64,000 nucleotides of DNA from contig NZ_MAFQ01000010.1 of the NCBI RefSeq assembly GCF_002013895.1, forward strand, positions 232,907-296,906, in the 5' to 3' direction. Below, piece after piece: positions 17,321 through 25,305 of the stretch. Source of the stretch: Mycobacteroides franklinii (GTDB lineage Bacteria > Actinomycetota > Actinomycetes > Mycobacteriales > Mycobacteriaceae). Position numbers and translations under genes: made by a program. The notes below the pieces were generated by a model, which saw nothing but the letters and a program-made list of their open reading frames with translations, made no database searches and had not been told where the DNA came from. Every line of letters starts with the position of its first letter. Position 1 is the stretch's first letter.

Positions 17321-17674
17321 TCAATCCCTAAGCTGGCGACCAGCCTTGTCGCCGACCTTGCCGCCGAGGATCAACACCGCATCGATGATTCCCCAGATCA
17401 GTGCTCCAACGCCGAATGTCACCCAGCCGACTATCAGCTGAATGACGCCCAGCAGGGTCTGGCCGAGGTAGATGCGGCCGAAGCCCAGGAATCCGACCAG
17501 GCCCAGCAGTTGCAACAGACCGGCGACGAGTTTCGACTTGTCCGAATACGGCGCCCCGGTGGCCGGGTCGCGTCCATAAGGGGCCGCGGGATCCACATAC
17601 GGCGGCGGATAAGGAATGCCGGGCGGTGGTACCGGCGGAGGAGTTCCGAAAGGAGGCGGAGTGCTCTCGGTCAT
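17321..17674 (-). CDS. TM2-domain membrane protein with Pro-rich N-terminus
   Basis: The 117-residue protein starts with about 45 Pro/Tyr-rich residues (PPPFGTPPPVPPPGIPYPPP) followed by a TM2 domain: LVAGLLQLLGLVGFLGFGRIYLGQ, then GVIQLIVGWVTFGVGALIWGIIDAVLIL. The 'G.GRFYLG' and 'W..iD...il' parts define TM2, a two-helix hairpin of unknown function widespread in actinobacteria. Its ATG overlaps the lgt stop (ATGA 17671-17674), so it is the last coupled gene of the trp-lgt transcript. The short distance to gdx suggests read-through into the riboswitch. Confidence 0.85.
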   Translation of the reverse strand: MTESTPPPFGTPPPVPPPGIPYPPPYVDPAAPYGRDPATGAPYSDKSKLVAGLLQLLGLVGFLGFGRIYLGQTLLGVIQLIVGWVTFGVGALIWGIIDAVLILGGKVGDKAGRQLRD

Positions 17675-18729
17675 TTCTCCACAATGCCAGAATTTTCGGC
17701 GGGTTCGTCCGCGGGCTTATCCGCGGCGCCTTCCCCTGGATTCTTCGTGACGCCTTCGTCGGTTGTCTCCGCGACATCCTCGGAATCGTTAGGAGTCTTG
17801 GACTCCTCGGTGTCATCGGCAGCGGGCTCTGCGGCAGATTCCCCGGCGCCGGCCGGCGCCGGCGTGCCACCCAGAGTCGCAGGATCCTCACGGCCCTTGG
17901 GCGCCAGCAGAATGTAGGCAATCGCACCGAGGAACACCAGCGTCGAGGTAAACGAGTTGACTCGAATTCCACCGAACTGTGTCGCCGGATCCACGCGCAT
18001 CAGCTCGACCCAGAAGCGCCCGACGCAATACGCCGCGACGTACATCGCGAACAGCCGCCCATGCCCAATCTTGAAGCGCCGATCCACGACAATAAGCAGT
18101 GCGAAAACCAAGACATTCCACAACAATTCGTAGAGGAAAGTCGGGTGGACGACCTGGGCTACCTCGCCGGTGGACACACCGTTGAGGTTGAGGACGTCCA
18201 CCGTGCCATCGGCAGAGCGGCGGTAGAACAGTTCCAGCCCCCACGGCAGCGTGGTCGGTCCGCCGGTGAGTTCCTGGTTGAAGTAGTTGCCCAATCGGCC
18301 GATCGCTTGGGCCAGCACGATGCCGGGAGCGATCGCATCAGCGAAGGCCGGCAACGGAATCCCGCGCCGGCGACACGCGATCCAGGCTCCGACGCCACCG
18401 AGGGCAACGGCGCCCCAGATGCCGAGGCCACCCTCCCAGACTGCGATCGCCTTGCCCAGGCCCTTGCCATGCGGTCCGAAGTAGGTCTGCCAGTCGGTCA
18501 TCACGTGATAGAGCCGGCCGCCGACCAGCCCGAAAGGCACTGCCCACAAAGCGATGTCGTAGATGACGCCGCGTTCGCCGCCGCGTTGCTCCCACCGACG
18601 ATCACCGATGACCAGCGCGACGATGATGCCCGCGATGATGCACAGTGCGTATGCGCGGATCGGGATCGGCCCCAGATGCCAGACTCCTTGGGGCGGACTG
18701 GGGATGTATGCCAGATTCACGATAGTCAC
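17671..18729 (-). CDS. lgt: Prolipoprotein diacylglyceryl transferase
   Basis: Lgt transfers a diacylglyceryl group from phosphatidylglycerol to the lipobox cysteine of prolipoproteins at the membrane. The 352-residue protein has about seven membrane helices and the signature GRLGNYFNQELTGGPT with its conserved Arg/Asn, plus GGRLYHVMTDW and HPTFLYELLWN. The C-terminal 80 residues are a hydrophilic Ala/Glu/Asp/Pro-rich tail, as in other mycobacterial Lgt proteins and absent from E. coli Lgt. It lies 34 bp after trpA in the same direction. Confidence 0.95.
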   Translation of the reverse strand: MTIVNLAYIPSPPQGVWHLGPIPIRAYALCIIAGIIVALVIGDRRWEQRGGERGVIYDIALWAVPFGLVGGRLYHVMTDWQTYFGPHGKGLGKAIAVWEGGLGIWGAVALGGVGAWIACRRRGIPLPAFADAIAPGIVLAQAIGRLGNYFNQELTGGPTTLPWGLELFYRRSADGTVDVLNLNGVSTGEVAQVVHPTFLYELLWNVLVFALLIVVDRRFKIGHGRLFAMYVAAYCVGRFWVELMRVDPATQFGGIRVNSFTSTLVFLGAIAYILLAPKGREDPATLGGTPAPAGAGESAAEPAADDTEESKTPNDSEDVAETTDEGVTKNPGEGAADKPADEPAENSGIVEK

Positions 18730-18763
18730 TGTGCTCTACCTGTTTTCCCTGTTGTCCCTGAGC

Positions 18764-19552
18764 TCATGCCCTTCGGACTCCGGTGGCCAACTCTTCAGTC
18801 AACGTACGCACGGCCGCGGGGCCCTGCGGGGCTGCCGCCACCAATGCCGAACCGACGATCACGCCGTCGGCATATGCCGCGATCTCAGCCGCTTGTGCAC
18901 CGGAGCGCACGCCCAGACCCACCCCCACCGGGATATCGGAGACCTCGCGGACCCTGCTCACCAGGGTGGGTGCGGCGTTCGACACCGCATCACGGGCGCC
19001 AGTGACGCCCATAGTGGATGCCGCGTACACGAATCCCCGGCAGGCGCCAATTGTCTTCGCGAGTCTTTCGGGCGTGGATGACGGCGCGACGAGGAAGATG
19101 CGGTCCAAATCGTGTGCGTCCGAGGCGGCGATCCAGTCTTCGGCCTCATCGGGGATCAGATCCGGAGTGATGATGCCGAGGCCGCCCGCGGCGGCGAGGT
19201 CACGTGCGAACGCGTCAACTCCATAGCGCAGCACCGGATTCCAGTACGACATGACGACAGCATGCCCGCCGGCGTCGGTGATGGCGCGCACCGTGGTGAA
19301 CACGTCCGCCACCCGAACCCCGTTGGCAAGCGCGGTCTCTGCGGCGGCGGCGATCATCGGGCCGTCCATCATCGGATCGGAATACGCGATCCCGACTTCG
19401 ATGATGTCGCATCCGCCGCGCACCAGGGTGGTCATGAGTTCAATCGAGGTGTCCAGGTCCGGATACCCGTTGGGTAAGTATCCGATCAGCGCGGCGCGTT
19501 CCTCGGCGCGGCATTTGTCGAAGACTTCGGTCAGACGGCCGGGCTGTGTCAT
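18764..19552 (-). CDS. trpA: Tryptophan synthase alpha chain
   Basis: TrpA cleaves indole-3-glycerol phosphate to indole and glyceraldehyde 3-phosphate and channels indole to TrpB. The 262-residue TIM barrel shows ALIGYLPNGYPDLDTS, CDIIEVGIAYSDPMMDGPMI with the catalytic Glu and Asp, and VGLGVRSGAQAAEIAAYADG with IVGSALV. In the usual family motif the second segment reads 'E.G.PfSDP.aDGp'; here Phe is replaced by Tyr and Ala by Met, a mild deviation seen in actinobacteria. ATG 19552 overlaps the trpB stop by ATGA. Confidence 0.95.
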   Translation of the reverse strand: MTQPGRLTEVFDKCRAEERAALIGYLPNGYPDLDTSIELMTTLVRGGCDIIEVGIAYSDPMMDGPMIAAAAETALANGVRVADVFTTVRAITDAGGHAVVMSYWNPVLRYGVDAFARDLAAAGGLGIITPDLIPDEAEDWIAASDAHDLDRIFLVAPSSTPERLAKTIGACRGFVYAASTMGVTGARDAVSNAAPTLVSRVREVSDIPVGVGLGVRSGAQAAEIAAYADGVIVGSALVAAAPQGPAAVRTLTEELATGVRRA

Positions 19553-20844
19553 GACTGGCTGCCGTTCTTGTCCAAGAGGTCGAACCACGTGGCGGCGGTC
19601 TCGACGTCCTTGTCGCCGCGACCCGACAGGTTCACCACGATGACAGCGCCCGCACCCAACTCGACCCCGAGCGTGAGTGCGCCCGCGACGGCATGGGCCG
19701 ACTCGATGGCGGGAATGATTCCCTCGGCGCGGGAGAGCAGCAGGAAGGCATCCATGGCCTCACTGTCGGTGACGGGGCGGTAGTCCGCACGTCCACTTTC
19801 ACGCAGCCAAGCGTGCTCAGGACCGACTCCCGGGTAGTCCAGACCCGCTGAGATCGAATGGGACTCGATGGTCTGACCATCATCGTCCTGCAGCAGGTAG
19901 GAGTAGGAGCCCTGGAAGGCGCCTGGTGTCCCGCCGCTGAATGTGGCTGCATGCCTGCCGGTCTCGACACCGTCGCCCGCCGCCTCGTATCCGACGAGGC
20001 GCACCGCCGGATCGTCGATGAAGGCATGGAACAGGCCGATGGCGTTCGAGCCCCCGCCGACGCAGGCGACTACCGCGTCCGGCAATCTGCCCTCCTGGGC
20101 GAGAACTTGGGCGCGTGCCTCCATACCGATGATGCGCTGGAAATCGCGAACCATCACCGGGAAGGGATGCGGCCCGGCGGCGGTACCGAAGCAGTAGTAG
20201 GTGTTGTGCGCATTGGTCACCCAGTCGCGCATCGCGTCGTTGATGGCGTCCTTCAGGGTCTTCGACCCGGACTCCACCGACACCACAGTTGATCCGAGCA
20301 GCCGCATCCGCGCGACGTTGAGCGCCTGCCGTGCGGTGTCGACGGCGCCCATGTAAATCACGCATTCGAGGCCCAGAAGCGCACAGGCGGTGGCCGTGGC
20401 GACGCCATGCTGCCCGGCGCCGGTTTCCGCGATGACCCGAGTCTTGCCCATCTTCTTGGCCAGCAAGACTTGACCCAGAACGTTGTTGATCTTGTGAGAA
20501 CCCGTGTGGTTCAGGTCTTCTCGCTTGAGCAGGATCCGCGCGCCACCCGCGTGGGCACTGAGTCGCTCCGCTTCGTACAGCGGGGACGGGCGGCCCACGT
20601 AGTGCGTCTGCAGCCGATCGAGCTCATCGAGGAAGGATCGATCGGACCGCGCCTTCTCGTAGGCGGCGGTCACTTCCTCGATGACGGCCATCAGCGCCTC
20701 GGCCACGTAGCGACCGCCGTAGGGACCGAAATGGCCGCGGGCGTCCGGATCGTGCGCGGTGGGTTCGGCGATCGCAGCGCTCATCTGCGGTAAACCGGTG
20801 TTCTTCATGCTGGATGAGCCGCCTGTGTGAAAGCTTTCGGGCAT
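19549..20844 (-). CDS. trpB: Tryptophan synthase beta chain
   Basis: TrpB condenses indole with serine using PLP. The 431-residue protein shows RPSPLYEAERLS, KREDLNHTGSHKINNVLGQ with the PLP lysine in HKIN, RVIAETGAGQHGVATA, ACVGGGSNAIGLFHAF (phosphate-binding GGGSNA) and VVNLSGRGDKD. The start at ATG 20844 lies 3 bp after the trpC stop; in-frame ATGs at about 20808 and 20784 are alternatives, and the last (MSAAIAEPTAHDPDARGHFG) corresponds to the start I recall for the M. tuberculosis protein. It is coupled to trpA. Confidence 0.95.
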   Translation of the reverse strand: MPESFHTGGSSSMKNTGLPQMSAAIAEPTAHDPDARGHFGPYGGRYVAEALMAVIEEVTAAYEKARSDRSFLDELDRLQTHYVGRPSPLYEAERLSAHAGGARILLKREDLNHTGSHKINNVLGQVLLAKKMGKTRVIAETGAGQHGVATATACALLGLECVIYMGAVDTARQALNVARMRLLGSTVVSVESGSKTLKDAINDAMRDWVTNAHNTYYCFGTAAGPHPFPVMVRDFQRIIGMEARAQVLAQEGRLPDAVVACVGGGSNAIGLFHAFIDDPAVRLVGYEAAGDGVETGRHAATFSGGTPGAFQGSYSYLLQDDDGQTIESHSISAGLDYPGVGPEHAWLRESGRADYRPVTDSEAMDAFLLLSRAEGIIPAIESAHAVAGALTLGVELGAGAVIVVNLSGRGDKDVETAATWFDLLDKNGSQS

Positions 20845-20847
20845 TGT

Positions 20848-21666
20848 CTAGCGGGCCGGTTTAGGGCAGGACGGATGCGTGCCCGCAGTCACCAAATCAG
20901 CGACGGCCCCCCGCGGATCGCCGCTGGTGACCAACCCCTCGCCGACCAACACGGCGTCGGCTCCGGCACCGGCATAGGCAAGCAGGTCGGCGGTACCGCG
21001 GATACCGGATTCGGCGATACGGATCACTCCGCTGGGCAGCCCCGGCGCGATGCGCGAGAAGCAATCCCGGTCGATCTCAAGAGTTTTCAGGTCACGTGCG
21101 TTGACTCCGATGACGGAGGCCCCGGCGGACAGAGCCCGGTCGGCCTCTTCCTCGGTGTGCACCTCCACCAACGCGGTCATGCCGAGCGACTCGGTGCGAT
21201 CGAGCAGCGACACCAGCGCGGTCTGCTCGAGTGCCGCCACGATCAGCAAGATCAGGTCGGCGCCATGCGCGCGCGCCTCGTGGATCTGATACGGGCTGAT
21301 GACAAAGTCTTTGCGCAACACGGGAACCGACACCGCGGCGCGTACCGAGTCCAGATCATCGAGGCTGCCATGGAACCGCCGCCCCTCGGTGAGCACGCTG
21401 ATGATGCGCGCTCCCCCGTCCTCGTAGGCCTTGGCAAGCTCGGCGGGATCACTGATATCGGCGAGTGCGCCGCGCGACGGACTGGCCCGCTTGACCTCGG
21501 CGATTACCGCGATACCGGGCTCCCGCAGAGCGGCCATCACATCGAGTGGCTTGGGCGCGGCCTTGGCAGCCGCTTTGACGGTGGCGAGATCGATAACGGC
21601 TTCGCGAGCCGCGACATCAGCGCGCACGCCATCGAGGATCGAATCGAGTACGGTTCCCGAACTCAT
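20848..21666 (-). CDS. trpC: Indole-3-glycerol phosphate synthase
   Basis: TrpC closes the indole ring by converting CdRP to indole-3-glycerol phosphate with loss of CO2. The 272-residue barrel has the catalytic segments IAEVKRASPSRG, ISVLTEGRRFHGSLDDL, VPVLRKDFVISPYQIHEARA, ALVEVHTEEEADRAL, GVNARDLKTLEID and ESGIRGTADLLAYAGAGADAVLVGEGLV. It follows the Trp-associated membrane protein after a 122-bp gap, the longest inside the cluster, which could hold an internal promoter; I cannot identify a convincing one. trpD and trpF are not in the window. Confidence 0.96.
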   Translation of the reverse strand: MSSGTVLDSILDGVRADVAAREAVIDLATVKAAAKAAPKPLDVMAALREPGIAVIAEVKRASPSRGALADISDPAELAKAYEDGGARIISVLTEGRRFHGSLDDLDSVRAAVSVPVLRKDFVISPYQIHEARAHGADLILLIVAALEQTALVSLLDRTESLGMTALVEVHTEEEADRALSAGASVIGVNARDLKTLEIDRDCFSRIAPGLPSGVIRIAESGIRGTADLLAYAGAGADAVLVGEGLVTSGDPRGAVADLVTAGTHPSCPKPAR

Positions 21667-21788
21667 GACCTCGACGATTCCCTTCTTGCAGCGCCCCCGC
21701 GCCTGCGCACTCGAACTTCACAGAAGGGTAGCCGCTGCGGGCTCACACAAGAAAACCGGGTCACATCGAACCGGACTGTCGAACCGAA

Positions 21789-22406
21789 CTACCGACGTGC
21801 CGGACCGGCGGTGGGGTCCTGCCCGTCGTCGAGGCTGTCCCACATCACTCGCTCACTCTGCTTCTTATCGGCCGGATTCGCGGCCTCAGAGCGTCGTGCG
21901 GCCGGGGTCTGATACTTGGAGGCCGTGACTCCCCGCCCGGCCCGCAGCAGCGTGATGGCGGCCAACACCGCCACCACGGCGGCAAGGACGGCGGTGGTGG
22001 CACCACCGGAAAGGCGATCGGCGCCGACCAGAGTCGATACCGCGACGTTCTTCACCTCCGCGGCGCGCGGCCCGACATCGCGAACCGCCCAGAGGCTGAC
22101 ACCGAGATAGGCGGCGCCGGCTCCGATGACCGCCACCAGGACGGCCAAGATGCGCAGGGCCCAGCCGCGTATCGCGAGCGTGGCGATCGCGGCTGCGATC
22201 AGGGCGACGGCCAGCGGCACCAACGCGGCGGACCAATCGGCGCCGGATACCAGCAGCGTTCTGGGTTCACCCAGACCGTCGAAGGAACGCAGCCGAACCC
22301 AGGTGAATTTCGAGGCCACCCACAGCGCAGCCGCGGCGACGACGAGGAGTCCAGCGCCCGTCAGGAGCTGTCTGCGGCCCGGGTTCGGCGGGCCCGGGTC
22401 AGACAT
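21789..22406 (-). CDS. Trp-biosynthesis-associated membrane protein (TIGR02234 family)
   Basis: A 205-residue protein with four membrane helices: one after RRQLLTGAGLLVVAAAALW, two in the middle (WSAALVPLAVALIAAAIATL and ILAVLVAVIGAGAAYLGVSL) and one near 145-165, followed by a charged tail. The family is found only between trpE and trpC in actinobacteria and has no known activity. ATG 22406 overlaps the trpE stop by 8 bp, so it is translationally coupled to trpE. The location makes a role linked to tryptophan or anthranilate handling plausible but unproven. Confidence 0.9.
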   Translation of the reverse strand: MSDPGPPNPGRRQLLTGAGLLVVAAAALWVASKFTWVRLRSFDGLGEPRTLLVSGADWSAALVPLAVALIAAAIATLAIRGWALRILAVLVAVIGAGAAYLGVSLWAVRDVGPRAAEVKNVAVSTLVGADRLSGGATTAVLAAVVAVLAAITLLRAGRGVTASKYQTPAARRSEAANPADKKQSERVMWDSLDDGQDPTAGPARR

Positions 22407-23934
22407 CCGCGGCGCCCGTGAGGGTTTCAGCGGCCGCGATGGCGTTGAGCACGGCGGTGGCCTTGTTGCGCGCCTCGTTGTATTCGTACTCGCCCGTGGA
22501 GTCGGCCACCACACCCCCGCCGGCCTGCACATAGGCGCGGCCGTCCTTGAATAACGCGGTGCGGATCGCGATGGCGAAATCGGCGTTGCCTGCGAAGTCG
22601 AGGTAGCCCAGGACTCCCCCGTACAGTCCGCGGCGGGTGAGCTCGACTTCCTCGATCAGTTCCATGGCGCGCACCTTCGGTGCCCCGGACAGCGTTCCCG
22701 CTGGGAAGCACGCGGTGATGGCGTCCAACGCCGTCTTGCCGTCGGCAAGCGATCCGGACACTGTCGACACCAGATGCATGACATGGCTGTAGCGCTCGAT
22801 ATGGCTGTAATCACTGACCTTCACGGTGCCGGGGGTGCACACCCGCCCGAGGTCATTGCGGCCGAGGTCGACCAACATCAGGTGCTCGGAGAGTTCTTTT
22901 TCGTCGGCGAGAAGATCCTTGGCGAGCAGGATGTCCTCCTCGGCAGTAGCCCCGCGCCAGCGCGTTCCCGCGATCGGATGGGTGGTGGCCACCCCGTCCT
23001 TGACGGTGACTAGCGCCTCCGGGCTCGACCCGACGATGGAAAATGCTGTTCCACCATCGGAATCCGGTGCATGAAGCAGATACATGTACGGGCTGGGATT
23101 GGTGACCCGCAGGATTCGGTACACCTCGAGTGGGTCGACATCGGTCTCCATCTCAAAGCGCATGCTCGGGACAACCTGAAACGCCTCGCCGGCTTCGATG
23201 TCGCCGACCAGCTTGTCCACGATTGCGCTGTACTCCTGGACGGTGCGCTGGCTGCGGTAAGTGGGCGCCGGTCGATCGAAGTGGGCAACGGTCGACGGGA
23301 GCGGCTGCCCCAGTGCCGCCGTCATCACGTCCAGCCGCGCGACCGCGCTGTCGTACGCCTCGGCCACGCGTTCCGCCGTGTCATCCCAGTTGACCGCGTT
23401 GGCGATCAGCGTGATGGTGCCCTCGTGGTGGTCGACCGCCGCCATATCGGTGGCGAGCAGCAGCAGCAGATCCGGCAGTCCGAGGTCGTCGGTGGCATGT
23501 TCCGGAAGCTTCTCCAACCGCCGGACGATGTCGTAGGCCAGGAAGCCCACCATGCCGCCGGACAGCGGCGGGAGACCTTCGAGCGACTCACCCGCCAGCA
23601 GATCCATGGTGGCACGCAGCGCGTCGAGCGGGTCTCCGCCGACGGGGGCGCCTTCCGGAGTCGCTCCCAGCCACGCGGCATGACCGTCCCGCACCGTCAA
23701 CGCCGAGGGCGATCCCGCACCGATGAACGACCACCGCGACCACGATCGGCCGTTTTCGGCCGACTCGAGCAGGAATGTGCCGGGGCGGTTTGCGCCCAGC
23801 TTTCGGTACGCGGAGAGTGGGGTTTCGCTATCTGCCAGTACTTTTCGAGTCACCGGCACCACCCGATGCACCGCCGCCAGGGCGTTGAATTCTTCCCTGG
23901 TCGTGGTGGCGGCGCCGCTGACGGTGCTATGCAT
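22399..23934 (-). CDS. trpE: Anthranilate synthase component I
   Basis: TrpE makes anthranilate from chorismate with ammonia supplied by a glutamine amidotransferase subunit, which is not in this window. The 511-residue protein shows the feedback-inhibitor region LLESAENGRSWSRWSFIG near the N-terminus and the chorismate-binding core: DIEAGEAFQVVPS, NPSPYMYLL, GSSPEALV, HPIAGTRWRG, MLVDLGRNDLGRVC, ACFPAGTLSGAPKVRAMELIEE and YVQAGGGVVADS. ATG 23934 is preferred over 23943 because the GGGAG ribosome site lies about 10 nt before it. No leader peptide or attenuator is seen in the 61 bp upstream. Confidence 0.95.
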   Translation of the reverse strand: MHSTVSGAATTTREEFNALAAVHRVVPVTRKVLADSETPLSAYRKLGANRPGTFLLESAENGRSWSRWSFIGAGSPSALTVRDGHAAWLGATPEGAPVGGDPLDALRATMDLLAGESLEGLPPLSGGMVGFLAYDIVRRLEKLPEHATDDLGLPDLLLLLATDMAAVDHHEGTITLIANAVNWDDTAERVAEAYDSAVARLDVMTAALGQPLPSTVAHFDRPAPTYRSQRTVQEYSAIVDKLVGDIEAGEAFQVVPSMRFEMETDVDPLEVYRILRVTNPSPYMYLLHAPDSDGGTAFSIVGSSPEALVTVKDGVATTHPIAGTRWRGATAEEDILLAKDLLADEKELSEHLMLVDLGRNDLGRVCTPGTVKVSDYSHIERYSHVMHLVSTVSGSLADGKTALDAITACFPAGTLSGAPKVRAMELIEEVELTRRGLYGGVLGYLDFAGNADFAIAIRTALFKDGRAYVQAGGGVVADSTGEYEYNEARNKATAVLNAIAAAETLTGAADV

Positions 23935-23995
23935 GGGAGCCATTCTCCCAGACCCCCGCCAGGGGATTTGGCCGCGTCGCTAACGCTGAGTGTGC

Positions 23996-24490
23996 CTAGC
24001 CCTCGTACGCCTTCAGCGAGGCGACCAGTCGCTCCAGTCCGGCGACGACCGTGGCGCGCTCGTCGCCGAGCCCGGCAAGCGCTTCGGCTTCGATGCGCAG
24101 CCGCTCCGGGAACAGCTCGTCCACTACCGAGCGCCCGCTATCGGTCATGCTGATGATCGCGGCCCGCCGATCGTTGGCGTTCGCCTCCCGGCGCACGTAC
24201 CCACGCTCTTCGAGCTTGCGCAGCATTCTGGACACCCAGGCCTGTGATACCCCAAGCTCTTCGGCCACGTGACGGGCGATCACTGGCCCCTTGCGGTGAC
24301 GCAGCACCACCAGAACATCGTGCTCGGGCTCGGCGATGGCCGCCGTTGCATAGAGAGGCTCAAGCAACCGGGCAAGCAGTCCCGACGCACGCTTCAGCGC
24401 GCCGATCACCTCCATCGGTGATGTGTCGAGCTCCGGCCTGTTCAGCGTCCAGTCGCGTGCGGTGATCGAGCTCTCGTGGACGGCCATCAT
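23996..24490 (-). CDS. MarR-family transcriptional regulator, divergent from mmpS-mmpL
   Basis: A 164-residue winged-helix regulator. The DNA-binding part is VARHVAEELGVSQAWVSRMLRKLEERGYV followed by the wing R.ANANDRRAAIISMTDSGRSVV, a clear MarR pattern. Such proteins usually repress adjacent transport genes and release DNA on binding a small aromatic ligand. It points away from the mmpS-mmpL pair across a 371-bp gap containing two inverted repeats, so it probably controls that exporter and itself. GAGAGG lies just before two tandem ATGs (24490 and 24487); either may be used. The gene also lies only 61 bp upstream of trpE in the same direction. Confidence 0.9.
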   Translation of the reverse strand: MMAVHESSITARDWTLNRPELDTSPMEVIGALKRASGLLARLLEPLYATAAIAEPEHDVLVVLRHRKGPVIARHVAEELGVSQAWVSRMLRKLEERGYVRREANANDRRAAIISMTDSGRSVVDELFPERLRIEAEALAGLGDERATVVAGLERLVASLKAYEG

Positions 24491-24861
24491 GCCTCTCGGT
24501 CCAGGTATTTCAGGTAAACGCGGGTAGGACCCAGGCTATCGAAACCGCGACGTCGCTATCCGGAGCTCGGAAACAACCATCTGCGGTGCGGTCATTTTAT
24601 TCCCCTACGGCCCGTGCCGATCCCTGAGACAAGCGTCTCACTCGCCAGATCCACACCTAATACATAACTTGTATAGTATCTGTCACGCATGAGTTCCGCT
24701 CCACAGTCGCAAACGCCACAACGGTGAACGCGCCGAGCGGCAGGCTCTACCGCCGTCACCAGTGACGACCACGTTCCACACCGCTCGGCAAGCAACGGGG
24801 CAAGCCGATGTCGCCCGGATGTCGCGGGTTCCGCGGGCATTGAACCTCGAAAGGTGCAGCC
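24491..24861. promoter_or_regulatory. 371-bp MarR-mmpS intergenic region with two inverted repeats
   Basis: Two palindromes stand out. ATACA-TAACT-TGTAT at 24660-24674 overlaps TATAGT (24672-24677), a good -10 for rightward transcription of mmpS, so a bound repressor would block it. TGAGAC-AAGC-GTCTCA at 24625-24640 is a perfect 6-bp inverted repeat about 20 bp further upstream. If TATAGT is used, the mmpS mRNA has a leader of about 180 nt with no recognisable riboswitch; a small hairpin GCGG-GTT-CCGC is visible near the end of it. GAAAGG at 24848-24853 is the weak mmpS ribosome site. Confidence 0.5.
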
Positions 24862-25305
24862 ATGAGCGTTTCCAGAAGCCGTCGCGTGGTCAACAAGATC
24901 TGGCTGCCCGTGTTGGCGATCGTCATACTTCTGATCGCAGGGCTGGCCATCAAATTCGCGCACGGGGTGTTCGGCTCGGAGGACCGAACACGCAGTCCTG
25001 GAGGCAATTTCGCGGTTGTCCAATTCAATCCCAAGAACATCGTCTACGAAGTGTTCGGCGACTACGGCGGCTGGGCGCGGATCAGCTATTGGGACACCAA
25101 CAACCGACCGGTCGATATTGAGCCGACCGCATTGCCCTGGACGCATACGGAGACCACGGTCTTGACCACCGCGACCGGGGACATCACGGCACAGGTAGCG
25201 GGTCAAAACGTCGGCTGCCGCATCACTGTTGACGGACTGGTGCGCTCGGAGCACACCGCGACCGGCGAGCACGCCGGGGTCTGGTGCCAGGTGCTGTCCG
25301 CATGA
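24862..25305 (+). CDS. MmpS-family membrane-associated protein
   Basis: The 147-residue protein has the MmpS build: a basic N-terminus (SVSRSRRVVNKIWLPV), one membrane helix at about 13-33, and an extracytoplasmic beta-rich domain with V-Y-E-V-F-G (IVYEVFGDYGGWARISYWD) and LPWTHTETTV, both conserved in MmpS proteins. Two Cys in the last third (GCRITVDG and VWCQVLSA) likely form a disulfide. MmpS proteins are accessory partners of MmpL transporters in export of lipids, siderophores or drugs. Its stop overlaps the mmpL start by ATGA. Confidence 0.95.
   Translation: MSVSRSRRVVNKIWLPVLAIVILLIAGLAIKFAHGVFGSEDRTRSPGGNFAVVQFNPKNIVYEVFGDYGGWARISYWDTNNRPVDIEPTALPWTHTETTVLTTATGDITAQVAGQNVGCRITVDGLVRSEHTATGEHAGVWCQVLSA

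Noticed and set aside
23935..23995. Trp attenuator before trpE
   Set aside because: The 61-bp gap holds only a CCCC-TGGC-GGGG hairpin without U-tract and no Trp-rich leader peptide.
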